From positions 13,900,343-13,964,342 of the forward strand of contig BTPG01000004.1 of the NCBI GenBank assembly GCA_036245525.1: DNA of 64,000 bases, read 5' to 3'. The notes under the pieces were generated by a model. That model was given only the letters and a program-made list of their open reading frames with translations, did no database searches and was not told where the DNA came from. Shown piece by piece: positions 1 to 11,767 of this stretch. Position numbers and translations under genes: made by a program. Source of the stretch: Semisulcospira habei. Its lineage: Eukaryota; Mollusca; Gastropoda; Semisulcospiridae. Every line of letters starts with the position of its first letter. The first letter of the stretch is position 1.

Positions 1-288
1 GCCGATTGCCATGATAGCTCACTGCTGCGCTCAAGAGTGGCGGCGGCAGCGACTGTCAAGCACTGGGGCCCGGCTAGCGTCGGTTTACTTTACCACACAT
101 CTGGAATTATACACTGAAATGTGAGCTGGCACTAGCAGAGTGGTCTGTTTATACCTGCTGTCACCACGTCTAATCGGTACTGACCGGATGGAAGCAGTTA
201 CTCCTCCCCCAAATCCACCCAACCCCAACCCCCCCCCCCTCTCCCCCCCCCACCCCCACAACACCAAGTTAAACCTGCTAGTCCCCCA
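1..288. other. Gene-free leader with C-rich tract
   Basis: No gene is supported here. Positions about 205-262 form a C-rich, almost pure pyrimidine tract. Short open frames across it are proline or glycine low complexity produced by the tract. Confidence 0.5.
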
Positions 289-484
289 AACATTTCTAAT
301 GAAAGGTCCTGGTAAATCAAAGTGGCACAGTTGGGGTGCGGCTGAGTTGATCAGTGTTCAGGTCGTACTCCATAGGCAATAGATTTCCCTTTCCCCCATA
401 ACCCGCCCGTCAGGGCCGTCCATGATCACCTCTGTGCTGTGGACGTTAAACCCGAACTAACCAACCAACCAACATTTCTAATGA
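289..484 (+). mobile_element. SINE with 14-bp target-site duplication
   Basis: A ~168 bp insertion (303-470) is bounded by an exact direct repeat, AACATTTCTAATGA, at 289-302 and 471-484. The 3' end carries GTGGACGTTAAACCC followed by a short (AACC)n-like tail. That is the structure of a retroposed SINE mobilised by a LINE reverse transcriptase. No clear tRNA A/B box pair is visible in the body, so the head type is uncertain. The GACGTTAA tail recurs in two other SINEs of this window (24967-25362 and 35964-36131), which suggests a shared LINE partner. Confidence 0.8.
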
Positions 485-1189
485 TAGTCGAGACAGTAAG
501 CTGGATTGATTGTATTGCATGAACAGTTACCTAATTCCGGCCAGCAGCAGATGCGGGGGCTCGCAAAAAAAAAAAAAAAAAGTTTCAGCAAGTCCTGCGC
601 CTTGGAAATTCTAAGAGCCTTGTTTGTGCGGCCGAGTTCTCTTTCTTGTACAGGGGAGTGGGCCTCAGACTTTCTTCTTTTTTTTTTAAATCGGGGTTTA
701 ACTGTGACGTCCACGCCGCAAGAGTGATAATTGAGTGAGGGAGAGCAGGGACACTTTTATGGAGTGGAACGACTTGAAGTCTGATCGGAACTTAAAATGA
801 TATTTTGATTTACCAACGAACAAGTTTATCCGTTTTTTTTTTTTCATGGAATGCCAAACAAGCATGGGGATAATGATTCAAACCAATTCAGCCGGCAGCC
901 GGTTTTTACCTTCGCTTTTTCGTCTGTTTATCCGTATCAATGTCCATAGCTACAACTTGTTTGGCGACTTGATAAAAGAACGTTAATGTGTGCTTTTTAG
1001 CTTTGATTAAAAGGGGGGGGGGGGAGGAGCATTTTTCTTACCTGTTCGGTGTGTGCTTTGAACATTTCATTCAGTTTTCTTGGTCTCGGCCTCTCTATCG
1101 ACAGACTGAGTCTAACTTATTTAAAGCTGTTCCAACAACAAGCTGGACATCCGACAAAACAGATTCGAAAGCAAGTACAATAATTGTAA
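485..1189. other. Intergenic, no gene seen
   Basis: Only homopolymers stand out: an A run at 565-581, T runs near 674 and 834, and a G run at about 1012-1023. No conserved coding pattern was recognised on either strand. Confidence 0.4.
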
Positions 1190-1445
1190 ATTGGTCACGT
1201 GACAGTAGTGCGTCCACGCTAATGATAAAACACGTGACATTGGTACGCTGCGCATTTGAGCCAATCAGTACGCTGCAGTTTTCCCGGCTTTTCACAAACT
1301 GTCTGCCGGTCGGTGCTGACGAGTCATTCTGTGACGGAAGGTGACACGGAGAGGAAAGAGATTGTGTATCAGTCCGTGTTAACTTTCAGTGTTCGCCTAA
1401 TTCTTGCTACAGGACAAGAATTCGTAACTTAATAAAACTTTTGAT
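1190..1445 (+). promoter_or_regulatory. Probable promoter/5' UTR with CLEAR/E-box motifs
   Basis: Just upstream of the probable first exon there is a perfect palindromic GTCACGTGAC at 1194-1203, a second CACGTGAC at 1231-1238 and a CCAAT box at 1261-1265. GTCACGTGAC is the known binding consensus of USF/TFEB-type bHLH-zip factors. Clustering about 200-250 bp upstream of a start codon fits a proximal promoter. Promoter activity is inferred; no unambiguous TATA box is seen. Confidence 0.45.
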
Positions 1446-1503
1446 ATGGACGCCAAGCGGCGAGGAGGAAAAACATCCCGTTCTTTGGCCAAAGCGGGTA
1501 AAG
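1446..1503 (+). CDS. Probable first coding exon, unidentified basic protein
   Basis: ATG at 1446 opens 19 codons plus one base and ends directly at a consensus donor, AAAG|GTAAGTG (intron from 1504). The encoded N-terminus is very basic: MDAKRRGGK then TSRSLAKAGK. The Lys/Arg/Ser-rich tail loosely recalls N-terminal tails of histone H2A variants, but the match is too short to name a gene. The support is the combination of start codon, good donor and promoter-like motifs upstream. No second exon was recognised downstream, so the gene either continues across the following repeats with small exons or leaves the window. It could also be a chance open stretch. Confidence 0.4.
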
Positions 1504-4500
1504 GTAAGTGAATTGTTGTTTTATGTGTTTATATTACTCAAGTTAATTAATTTGAATATTATATGTAGATATATCGGTGTCTGGCGGGCATATTTTTCAT
1601 CGAACACTTGCTTGCGAAACTTTCACATACCGGGAAAAAATCGGCTTTGCACACTTATTGTAGTGACTCTTCTTTGACCATCCCCCCCCCCCCCCCAACT
1701 CTCAATCAACAATTGACGCGCCGTGGCTGAGAAGAAAGATGAGATGGCTGCCCGGAAGCCTAGCCACCATTCAAATTCAATATGTGAGAAATTGTCTGCG
1801 GGCACATTTTCAGTTAACGAAACACATTTCTGTGTGTATGTCTGTAGATTATTACCATCGTGAAAAACATTTAATTCTTTTGTATGTTTTACAGTACAGC
1901 TGTGATATGACTCATGATTGCTTACATTGTCATCCTGAGAGAAATAATCGTTAATTTCGATGTTTATCACTAACACAGCAAATAACGATTTTGATCTAAG
2001 ACGTTTGCCAGTATTGTGCTAATTGTTCATATTTGTGTCTAAAAAAATTATTTGTTCGCGCAGTGTGTGCAAAAAAGGCCGGACCACCCCATTGTCCTGT
2101 GTTCTTCTTTACACTGCGAGTCACAGAACGTAATTAACGGCCAGGCAGAGCTAATTTCGGACGGTTGTTTATCTCTCAGGACTGTCGAGTCAGTCCGATT
2201 GCTCCAATCCCCCAAAATATCAAAGCCTGGATTCTCCTAACACATCTGCTTACATGCTCATCCTCCTTCGTTTACTCATATGATCAGCATTTTCCCATAC
2301 GGGTAAACACTTTTACTTCCAGCCCATGCCATTTTTGAGTTGATCTGACCCGCGCGTAAAACTGTCACGAAGCAGACGACTCAAGATACTTTCGGTGGGA
2401 GGCGGTGATATTTTTATCTGTTCCCCGATAAATATTTTCGCGCTCTGAAATTTTAGTTTGCGAGATCAGCGCATGCAAAGTTTTCTGATCCAAAAATGAC
2501 CACCAAATATTGCCATTGTGCGTGTGTATGTTTAGGTCGTTTGACATCTGGCCGGAGCGCACTTGTTTCTCACATGTTCATCTATATAGTTTCCGCACAG
2601 AACTAACATTTTTTCTATATATTTCCAGACAAAACAGTTCATTTAGTGGCGGTGGACCAAATACGATTAGCTTTTTTGCTGATCATTGTGCTGTAAAGTC
2701 GTAAAAATTCGCAAAAACTTTCTGGCTTGTGCCTTAAAAAAGATATTTCAACGTAAAAGGCGGAGTGGAGCTGACCAACCTGAAAGTGAAACTACTAGTG
2801 ACGTGAGTTAGACATGCATGCAGTGGGTTGCTTGGCCTCGCTGCCGGAAAATGTTTTTTTTTGTGTGTGTGTTATTTGATCTGAGTTACGTTTGTACGGC
2901 ATAATAGCAGATTATAGCAGGAAGATAAATAATGACTTGATCACTCTTCTTATTAATAAGGCACTGACTGACGCAATGATTATTATGATTTGTTTAAACA
3001 GAACCGCCATAGACAGATAAAAAAAAAAATTTTAAAATCAATTTGTTTAGATACTAAATTTGAAGCATACATTGTCAGTCTAACGGCCTACTGTATACGA
3101 TTTCATACCAGCGCGGCTGACTGACGACCGCCATTCCAGAGTTTACCACGAAGTGATTTCTTTTGATTGAACACTTGTGTACTAAGTTTTTGCCAATTTT
3201 TTTTAGACACATTAGGCACCAAGGGAGGCAGTGCAGAGTATCCTCTGGCGCATAATAATGTTACGAGTTGTTTGTTGTTTATTGTGCTTAGCCAAAAACA
3301 ATGCTGGTAGAGTCATTCCACACTAATGATAACTAAATAGGGGAATTACTGCTAAAAAATCAAACTCAACTTTAAATGTTAGCACCATTGTTAATTATTG
3401 TTAATTAACGTGTGTAGTTTATAACTGTAAAAAAAGCAGACCAACATACCAAACTGCCAATAGATGGGTAAATATGAAATGTGTACCTGCGGTGTAATAT
3501 AGTGTAACTGTGTAACATCTGTGACACCATAACTTAGAAGCCAGAAATTTCTTGATTGTGTGCATACACATTCAATGTGTGTAGTTGTACAACTTTAGTT
3601 TAATAAAAGTTAGTGATTTTCATGGCTTTATTTGTTCTGTGATCAGCAACAACGACATGTCGGTTTATTTTGTATGTCCGGAGGCGTGTGACGCCGCTTG
3701 TTACGCAGTCACGCTGTTTGAAAACAAGAAATTTTACAAAATCCCATTATGAAAATAAAAGATTTTAGAAATATCAAAGAAAATCATTAACAGTTTGCTG
3801 TTGAAAGGTTAATTTACATAACAGAAACCTCAGAAGTAGCCACCGTGACCAAAGTTGCCTCATTTCAGCGTGCCTGTTTTACGCAGCCATTTTTACTTGA
3901 ATTTCGCTCTTTTTTTCATTTATAGTTAATAGTAGACGTAACTATTAACAGTTTCTTTGCTTGACCTGCTAAATCAACATCTGTATCAACCCAGGAATGA
4001 ATCACAGTGCAGCTTGTCGTTTTTTTTTTTCCCTGAGAAATGATGTTAAGTGAGAGCCCCTTAAAAGATCATCATCAGTGTGGAATGACTGACATTTAAT
4101 GTGTTAATTCAGTGGAGAACACGTTTGTGCTAAAGAAATGATCGTAATATTTTTTACATGAGGTGACTGACCGTGCGGTGCCCTCACCCCCCCCCCCACC
4201 CCCATCCTTCCTCACCACCCCGGCCCTACTCTTGTTTTGTATTTTTTTGTTTTGTGCCGTGTGTGTGTGTGCGAGCGTGCGTCAGCGTATGTACGCACTC
4301 ATAGGCCTGTTACTATTATGCACTAGAAGCTCATGAGGCCCTGCAGTGCAGGGAAGCACGATTAACAGGCTGAAACCTACACTGAGTTACCGGCTGGGCA
4401 CTCGCGAGTGGAATCTCGTGGGTTGCCGGACGGTCTTTTTCCCATTCAATATAATTATGAGAGACGATCTCTGAGAGACAGGCACTTTCGCGCGCGCAGA

Positions 4501-5208
4501 CGGACATACTCGACATTACAGTCACAAACCAGATAGGTCAGTCTAGCCGCTGGTAGAACTGTACACATACCAAGGGGAATTACTCAGCGCTGGACCGACA
4601 ATCACATGTGGTTGTCTCCCCTTGACAGAACAGTGTCTATACTTTGTCCTGGCGGTTTAATGTGTGTTCTTCACGCCAATGGCGCTCAGCGTGCAGTGGG
4701 TTCAGACGCCAAATTGGTGATCACTGACAGCGGAGGGGTTAATTCAGATTGTAAATCTCCGGCAGAATTCTCACCGTTCAGCTGATGCGTGTATAGGGCG
4801 CTGGACATCGTAGTGCACAACGTTTCTCGACAATATCTCCGCAAAGATCCACTTTTCACTTCCACTGTTAGCATCACTCTGTGACAGTTGACCTAATGTG
4901 ATTGACTTCTAAACAAACGCATACAATGTCTCAGTTTTGCTGTACATAGCAAAATTTCGGATTTTTTTTCTCATAAAATGAGTATTTTTTTTAATCCCTA
5001 AATGTGCCCCAGAGAGATTAAGCCCTGTATAAGAAAGATCCATGTTCACGTGAATTGGCCAAGTTTTCAAACCTGAAACAGTGCAGGCATACATGAAGTC
5101 TGCATGCTCGACCTCGATATTGAAATCTGCCGGGACTCTGTTCAGCTGTTGAAAATAGCCCGTTCTTGTCTTTTCAACCAATGTTTACGACTGAACAGCA
5201 AAGTCGAC
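1504..5208. other. Probable intron/intergenic, no feature recognised
   Basis: AT-rich sequence with scattered homopolymers (C run at about 1681-1696, C-rich 4187-4203) and a short GT stretch near 4260. No exon with recognisable homology, RNA gene or complete mobile element was seen on either strand. Confidence 0.35.
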
Positions 5209-5456
5209 AAATACTAGGTCAACTGGCACTGTATGCTGTTTGTCATTAGAGTGCTACAGAAAGGTCTTTCAAATACTAGGTCAACTGGCACTGTATGCTG
5301 TTTGTTCTTAAAGTGCTACAGAAAGGTCTTTCAAATACTAACTCAACTGGCACTGTATGCTGTTTGTTCTTAAAGTGCTACAGAAAGGTCTTTCAAATAC
5401 TAGGTCAACTGCCACTGTATGCTGTTTGTTCTTAAAGTGCTACAGAAAGGTCTTTC
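5209..5456 (+). repeat. Minisatellite, 62-bp unit x4
   Basis: Units start at 5209, 5271, 5333 and 5395, each beginning AAATACTA and containing GGCACTGTATGCTGTTTG. Copies 2-4 are nearly identical; copy 1 differs at a few positions. No intervening unique spacers, so it is a head-to-tail tandem array. Confidence 0.9.
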
Positions 5457-5507
5457 TTTGCCGAGATATTTGGGGAACACGCTGTGCGCTCCGACCTCAA
5501 ACCACCT

Positions 5508-5731
5508 TTAACCCATATCATACTGAGGCTAAAAGCTTCACATTTGTACACTGCTATATGCAAGCTGTATTATAGTACTTACAGATAAGCATATAGACCA
5601 TTGGCTTTAGTTCAAGGGTGGTGCCAGAATAGCTTGGCGCCTAGAGGCGCCAAGCTACTCTGGCACTACCCTTGAACTATTTTAGTCAAACTTATTACAC
5701 AAACTGGTGTATTCCGAATGATAAGGGTTAA
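5508..5731. mobile_element. piggyBac-type MITE with central hairpin (complete)
   Basis: A 224-bp unit is bounded by TTAA at 5508-5511 and 5728-5731. The inner ends are inverted: CCCATATCAT on the left and ATGATAAGGG on the right. TTAA duplication plus CCC..GGG termini is the signature of piggyBac-superfamily transposition. The centre (5610-5677) is a near-perfect hairpin with arms GTTCAAGGGTGGTGCCAGAA and its complement around GGCGCC. There is no coding capacity, so it must be moved in trans. Further copies lie at 12107, 14106 and 34263. Confidence 0.8.
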
Positions 5732-6048
5732 TACTCCCTTGATAGGATCAGGAAAATGTCTACTTACTGTTGGCCCAATTTCAAAATGAGATGCTGAGTG
5801 AAACCACGCTCGGCGAGCTTGTAGCATGATGCCCGTGCTCCCGCGGACCATTTCAACATGGAGCCATGAAATGGTGAACATGACACAGGACGTGAGAAGA
5901 ATATCAGCAATAGCGACACAAAAAATATTCCTAACATGATGAACAGAAATCCAACTTGCTTCCTAAAACAATAATATGTAGACTCGGGCTTACCACTGAG
6001 TGGATGTTTAAAGTTTCGTCCTCTTGCATTGAAACCCGGGCTTACTGG

Positions 6049-6382
6049 CTCTGTGTGACCTTGCCCTTTGAGAGGGTTCACTATTGTTTAACAAGGCATG
6101 ACTAATACTGGCTCTGTGTGACCTTGCCCGTTGAGAAAGTTCACTATTGTTTAACAAGGCATGACTAATACTTGCTCTGTGTGACCTTGCCCTTTGAGAG
6201 AGTTCACTATTGCTTAACAAGGCATGATTAATACTTGCTCTGTGACCTTGCCCTTTGAGAGGGTTCACTATTGTTTAACAAGGCATGACTAATACTTGAT
6301 CTGTGTGTACTTGCCCTTTGAGAGAGTTCACTATTGTTTAAAAAGGCATGACTAATACTTGCTCTGTGTGACCTTGCCCTTT
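6049..6382 (+). repeat. Minisatellite, 63-bp unit x5.3
   Basis: Direct repeats of a ~63-bp unit start at 6049, 6112, 6175, 6238, 6299 and 6362 (one spacing is 61 because of a 2-bp loss). The unit contains CTCTGTGTGACCTTGCCC and TTCACTATTGTTTAACAAGG. An open frame on the minus strand across it is a by-product of the period being a multiple of three. Confidence 0.9.
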
Positions 6383-6900
6383 CATCCAAATTAGTATGCA
6401 TAGAGAGGTCTTACCATCATGTATCTCAGTATCAAGTTTGGGTTTGAAGTTGTGCAAAAATTTGAGAAAAAAAATCTTTTGTGAAAATATGGCATTTTTG
6501 GAACTATTTCTTGAGCTCTTGTGACCCTTGAACTTTCCGAGGGATCAACCAAATTAGTATGCATAGAAAGGTCTTATCAGGTATCTTTGTTCCGAGTTTG
6601 GGTTTGAAGTTGTGAATAGTATTTGAGAAAAAAAAAAATCTTTTGTAAACAAATATAGCTGTTTTGGGCCTATTTCCTGAGATCTTGTGATCCCTGACCT
6701 TTTCGGGGAATCAACCAAACTAGTGTGCTTATAAAGGGCTTACCATCAGGTATCTTTGTATCAGGTTTGGGTTTGAAGTTGTGAATAGTATTTGAGAAAA
6801 AATAAATTATGACCCAAAAAAGCTATTTTTTATATATTTCCTTATCCCCTGTGACCTTGGCTTTTGTGCGAGGTCACTGAAATAATAATATAATATCCAT
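6383..6900. repeat. Dispersed GACCTTTCCGAGG repeat family, ~150-170 bp units
   Basis: Three degenerate units share ATCAACCAAATTAGTATGCATA, then an AGGTCTTACCATCAGGTATCT block, then GTTTGGGTTTGAAGTTGTGAA. The same family with the same order recurs at about 44250-44950. Copies are diverged and non-coding. The block directly continues from the 63-bp minisatellite, whose GTGACCTTGCCC motif resembles the unit start. Confidence 0.7.
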
Positions 6901-7627
6901 ATGTATTTGAACGTACAACGAATATCTGAAACTGTTTACCTACGAGCCAAATGAAATCACAGACACGAGCCTAAGGGATCCCTTCACGTTAAATCTCCCG
7001 GACCGACTGACCTTGCCACAGACAGAGACTAGGTCTCTGACTACAATCATTATTGCCACCGCCGAGTAGTACAGGGCGCACGAACAGGAGACACACGAGG
7101 GCTCTCCGGAGAGACACCCTAAGCTGAGAGCCGCTAACTGGTTTCAAGACTCACAACTCCCCTGCCCACTGCGACCACTGCTGTGACAAGCGTATGGGCG
7201 CAGCGTCTTTGACGATTCGCAAGTGTTAGACTCGTGCATGTGATGGATACAGGTCTGCAAAGTTATCAGTCTGTTTTCAATTTCAATCTAGTCAGAATAA
7301 TTTACAGTATTGATGCGATTGATGTCTTTTAGAGATCAAACCCTCTTTATTTGATAAATGCGCTTAAAACTTTGTAATGCAATAAAATGAGCACACAAGA
7401 TGTGCCAGAAAAAAACATTGCGTGATTTTTTTTTAAACTTAAGTTTAAATGTTGCTTTGTAAGTTTTCAATACGTCTTCTAACCATGCGGTTCAAAATCA
7501 CATATCAGCACACAAGTATGTTGGTCTCTATAAAGCAGCCAGTTTGTCACATGTTTAACTGGATCAAAACGTTGCTCCGGTTGGTTCGTGTCACTGCATC
7601 AAGCTAAGATTGAATTACATGCTTTTC
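6901..7627. other. No feature recognised
   Basis: Mixed-composition sequence without long open frames, repeats or RNA-like folds that could be supported. Confidence 0.35.
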
Positions 7628-7880
7628 TCCCAGTTCGTCAGCAGAGACCTGTATTGTGAATGATAGAAACTGCTTGTCTCCCAGTTTGCCAGCACAGACC
7701 TGTATTGTGAATGATAGAAATTGTTTTCTCCCAGTTCGTCAGCACAGACCTGTATTGTGAATGATAGAAACTGCTTGTCTTGCGGTTTGACAGCACAAAA
7801 CTGTAGTGTGAATGACAGAAAATGATTCTCTCCCAGTTCGTCAGCAGAGACCGGTATTGTGAATGATAGAAACTACACAG
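7628..7880. repeat. Minisatellite, ~52-bp unit x5
   Basis: About five head-to-tail copies of a ~52-bp unit containing CCCAGTTCGTCAGCA and CCTGTATTGTGAATGATAG. The last copy (7838-7880) is diverged. Non-coding. Confidence 0.85.
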
Positions 7881-8595
7881 TTCGTCAGCGCAGCCACTTT
7901 TCATTCCTTTTCTTCTACACTCAAAAAGCTTCAACACACAGAGATTCACTTACTTCTGCTAAGCTAGCGCAGATCACACCTCCTTTTTGGCGAACAAGTA
8001 CAAACGCTTTCTTTCCAATTCTTCGTAACACCGGCGATAAAATTACCATTCTCCTAACTGACATAGGAATTGCGTAACTTATCTAATTTTGGTCAGGGTG
8101 ACGTCAAAACTGGCACACTCAAGTAGAACAATCAATAGTGTTTCAAGTAGGTGGAGAAAGAGATCGAGATCTTTTGGCGTCACTGTATGTTGGACGACGT
8201 TTCTAATCTTTGACGTCACTTCTCTGTGTGTGACTTTTCACGTTGTTCTACAAAATAAAATAATATTTACTCAAAAGGCTGGAAAGGTACGAAGCTGGCT
8301 AATGAGCAGATTTAATGCTCTCCTCGAATTTAGCTCTGTGTAAAATATAAAGAAACTACAACAACAAAAACAACAAAACAGATAAATATGTATACGTAGA
8401 CTCAAAAGCGGGTGAATTTATTTTCAAAAACAGACAATTTTGCGTCAATGAGTGTCCACTTACAATAACATGGAAAACTTCGCCACGTCCGTGAACAGTG
8501 ACGCAATCACAAGTGTGAAGCCTGTGTCCACTCCAGCTGGTGAGGTGATCTCGGTAAAGATTACTGTTCCAAAGAACAACCCTCCGAGTGGCCAG
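7881..8595. other. No gene seen
   Basis: No exon, RNA gene or mobile element was recognised. The sequence becomes GC-richer toward the following 42-bp array. Confidence 0.3.
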
Positions 8596-9188
8596 AAACA
8601 TCATGCCCCAGGGAGTGCGGTGATTACGGTGAACGTTGCCTCCCCTACCGCAGACAGCCACCGTGAGGGTAGCGGGCCGTCAGCCTGGCCAGCGGCAAAG
8701 GGGCGGTAATCTCTGATTACCGGGAGCCAGCAGACGAAGGCTAAGGACGGTTTTTCTAGAGGCCGGAAAGAACAAGCCCCAGGGAGTGCGGGGATTACGA
8801 TCGACGCTGCCTCCTGTACCGACAACCACAGTGCGGGTAGAGGACCGTCTGCCTCCTGTACCGACAACCACAGTGCGGGTAGAGGACCGTCTGCCTCCTG
8901 TACCGACAACCACAGTGCGGGCAGAGGACCGTCTGCCTCCTGTACCCACAGCCACAGTGCGGGTAGAGGACCGTCTGCCTCCTGTACCGACAGCCACAGT
9001 GCGGGTAGAGGACCGTCTGCCTCCTGTACCGACAGCCACAGTGCGGGTAGAGGACCGTCTGCCTCCTGTACCGACAGCCACAGTGCGGGTAGAGGACCGT
9101 CTGCCTCCTGTACCGACAACCACAGTGCGGGTAGTGGACCGTCTGCCTCCTGTACCGACAGCCACAGTGCGGGTAGAGGACCGTCTCA
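8596..9188 (+). repeat. 42-bp minisatellite x9 with duplicated leader
   Basis: Positions 8808-9188 hold about nine copies of a 42-bp unit containing GCCTCCTGTACCGACAGCC and GTGCGGGTAGAGGACCGTCT. Because 42 is a multiple of three, several frames stay open on both strands and give repetitive peptides. A diverged pre-copy at about 8600-8680 (GCCCCAGGGAGTGCGGTGAT, then CCGTGAGGGTAGCGGGCCGT) is followed by a second leader at 8776-8810. So a ~170-bp block was duplicated and one unit then expanded. No codon bias or start context argues for a gene. Confidence 0.85.
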
Positions 9189-9768
9189 CAAGCACATCGG
9201 GCAAAAGTAGGCCGCAGTTGGCCCGCACTTACGCGCGGGCTAACCACGGCCATCGACTTCGGGCCGGCGGCTGTTGCTTACCGGTCTATTGTTTGTTCTT
9301 TGTCTACACGATTGTTTCATTGGCATCAATTATACCGTGTGTTAGGATTTGTCAGAAAATGTCCGCCTGTAATGTTCATTTACCACATTGTGTGTTGACA
9401 GATTGTGTTGAGAGCTGGACTTGTATCAGAGAGTTTGGTGGGTTTTTTTTTTTCTTTTCCTCACGGATCATCATCTGTGATACTTTTGCCTTTTCGTGTC
9501 TGCTAATTTAAAAATAAAATGTTGTGCTGGTCTGTGATTTTGGGCATCGCGGCTTAAGGCCGTCAAACCCAGAGACACAGGCCTGCGCTCGAATGCTCGT
9601 GTTAGCCGCGCACTCGTAGAATTCCATTCACGTGACAAATTTGCATACATCTCCGCCACCCTTTTTTTTTTTTTTTTTTTTTGCTTCAACGCTTTATTCG
9701 GGTGAGCTAAATTGTCGTTCTTTGGACGCGCGAAGGCCCGCAGAAAAACACAGATTAATGTGCGGTCA
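9189..9768. other. No gene; one arm of a dispersed hairpin and a poly-T
   Basis: At 9528-9580 lies a copy of the GCTGGTCTGTGATTTTGG hairpin arm also seen at 13954-14012 and 34895-34963. A T-run sits at 9661-9682. No coding sequence recognised. Confidence 0.4.
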
Positions 9769-9835
9769 GCAAGAGATATAGATCATCATGAGCCCCCGCA
9801 TCTGCGGGAGCTCATGAGGAATTATGTCCCTGCAG
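9769..9835. repeat. Hairpin element, GCATTCGCGGG family, copy 1
   Basis: TCATGAGCCCCCGCATCTGC pairs with GCGGGAGCTCATGA (9786-9817), with diverged outer arms. Related longer copies are at 10421-10484 and 13786-13860. Confidence 0.65.
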
Positions 9836-10420
9836 ATGTTTGGAGTGTTTGGAGTAGAAAAGCCGATTGTAGTTCAACATTTTTATTTTTTTCCATTTAT
9901 GATTGTCTCTCTTTGCAATGATTGTATATGTGTTGGAACGAGAGTGGGCCCAGGCCACAACTGTACACAGACTATTATTCAGTTACTAAAGGTTATTACG
10001 TGTGTTTTTGACGTTTTGTTGGTCAATACATTTCTATTGGTGTTGTAGCCAAACTTATCGTTTGTTTGGTGTTGTGAACTTGTACGTTGTTTGTAGAATC
10101 TGTGCACATATTTATTTATTTTTATTTTTATTTATTTTTTAGGTCGAGTTGTTGAAATGTTCTCTAAAGTTTATCCATACTGCATTTGCCGCTCATTCTG
10201 TGCTAGTGGTGCACATTAAAAATGTTGTGTATTCTGTATTACACTTTGGTGTTGTGAAACTTACATTCTGTGTGAACTTGAGTGGATGTTAGAGCGAGAG
10301 GCAAAACGGCGGAGTTTGAAGCGATGACGTGTACACATCCGCCCAGTTGACAAACCTCGATTGTTATTAGAACATGTGTCAGACTTTTTACTGCTGAAAA
10401 ATGCGCAATACCACTCAATT
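9836..10420. other. No gene seen
   Basis: AT-rich sequence with a TTTA-rich stretch near 10110-10140; nothing else could be supported. Confidence 0.3.
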
Positions 10421-10484
10421 GCAAGAGGCGTATATCCTCATGAGCTCCCGCATTCGCGGGGGCTCATGAGGATCTATGCCTCTT
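10421..10484. repeat. Hairpin element, GCATTCGCGGG family, copy 2
   Basis: Inverted arms GCAAGAGGCGTATATCCTCA and TGAGGATCTATGCCTCTT flank the loop around CGCATTCGCGGG. It is almost the same as the copy at 13786-13860. Confidence 0.75.
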
Positions 10485-10717
10485 ACTGGCATCATTCGTG
10501 TCCGTGTTAGTGTCCCGGGCAGAAAAGGTTAATCATAAGTCTGTTTGCGGTGGCAGTTATGCGAGCAAAGTCAAGTTAATGACAGCTGATTTGCCCCTCG
10601 CAGTCGGTTAGGTGTGTTTGCCATCTCCGCCGCAGAGTGTAGTGATGCAGACGATCTCCGTAAATTAGAAGTAGGTGAACATTTGCGAGCGTTTGACGCC
10701 AGACGGTGGATAAACGT

Positions 10718-10751
10718 CCAGACAAACATGCGATATCGCATGTTTGTCCGG
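10718..10751. repeat. Perfect 28-bp palindrome
   Basis: 10721-10748 reads GACAAACATGCGAT then its exact reverse complement, with no loop. Flanking CC/GG extend the symmetry with one mismatch on each side. It may be a hairpin MITE core or a cruciform-prone site; no function is visible. Confidence 0.8.
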
Positions 10752-11335
10752 GCTTTCAATACACTGTTTACATCATCAACCAGTTGCAGTTTTTCATCTA
10801 CGTCTAATTGACGAACAAAGTCTGTTTTTGAATGGGGTTACATATAGCCCTAAATCCAGAATAGACAATGAACTTGACTTGGACCGGGTCAGGCCATGCT
10901 GCCAGTGATAGTGTTTTCACACGAGGCGATAGATAAAGGCAGCAAGGTGCTGTGTTAACGTCGCTAACATGCACATAGATCTGCTGAACCGCGTCATCTG
11001 ATAAAAAGATTCATGTAAATGTGTCCATCAGAAGATGTAGACTTACTGCCAATTGCAGGCTGATGAAGATATGTGTCCTTCCGGCGCCAGCTTCATGTCA
11101 AGTCGAGGTTTGCCAGGTCAACGGTACAAGATAGGACCACGAAATCTCAAACACAATGTTTTTGTTGATATTCACCATTTTCTCGTCATCGTCACCATTT
11201 TTTTTTTCTTTTTCATTTTGACGTCGGGTGTAACTGGCCAATATCGTATGTGACACACACACGCGACAGATACGAGGTTGACTAGTTACACTGGCGTTTA
11301 GCTCGTGTCACCCAATAAATACATGTCATGAACCT
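10752..11335. other. No gene seen
   Basis: A T-rich stretch near 11198-11214; no exon, RNA gene or repeat family recognised. Confidence 0.3.
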
Positions 11336-11545
11336 ATTTGTGTGATTTCATTTCAGCAGTGTTGTACTGTGTCAGTGTGTTGACTGTTCGTGTGATTTCA
11401 TTCCAGCAGTGTTTTACTGTGTCAGTGTGTTGACTGTTTGTGTGATTTCATTTCAGCAGTGTTTTACTGTGTGAGCATGTTGACCAGGCTGTTTGTGTGA
11501 TTTCATTTCAGCAGTGTTTTACTGTGTGAGTGTGTTGACAGATTT
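11336..11545 (+). repeat. ~50-bp minisatellite x4
   Basis: Four copies of a unit with TGTGTGATTTCATTTCAGCA and TTTTACTGTGTCAGTGTGTT, spaced about 49-56 bp. Non-coding. Confidence 0.85.
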
Positions 11546-11571
11546 TCCTGTCTTAAATGATACGCGTGTAA

Positions 11572-11640
11572 GAGTTGGAGGGCAGAGCGGCGGATGTTAG
11601 CCGTTGTGGGTTCAAATCCCGTCACATACCAAATCTGTGC
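11572..11640 (+). other. tRNA-like B-box fragment, possible SINE head
   Basis: GTGGGTTCAAATCCCGTCAC at 11606-11625 contains a good pol III B box (GGTTCAAATCC). The upstream part does not fold into a full cloverleaf by eye. It is more likely a SINE or tRNA-derived relic than a working tRNA. Confidence 0.3.
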
Positions 11641-11767
11641 CCCTTCTTTTGTATCAACCTCGCGGTAACCAAAACCCACAGTCGTCGCGAAGGTCGACAT
11701 TACAAACCCTGCAGTTTTCCTTTAAAAACTGCACCGAGAGTTTCATTGGACATATCGACCATGAGAG

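Noticed and set aside
5209..7880. Regularly spaced direct repeats resembling a CRISPR array
   Set aside because: Units are directly head-to-tail without unique spacers, in a eukaryotic setting with introns and SINEs.
8601..9511. Overlapping repetitive open frames on both strands
   Set aside because: Produced by the 42-bp minisatellite, where several frames lack stops. No exon boundary or family match.
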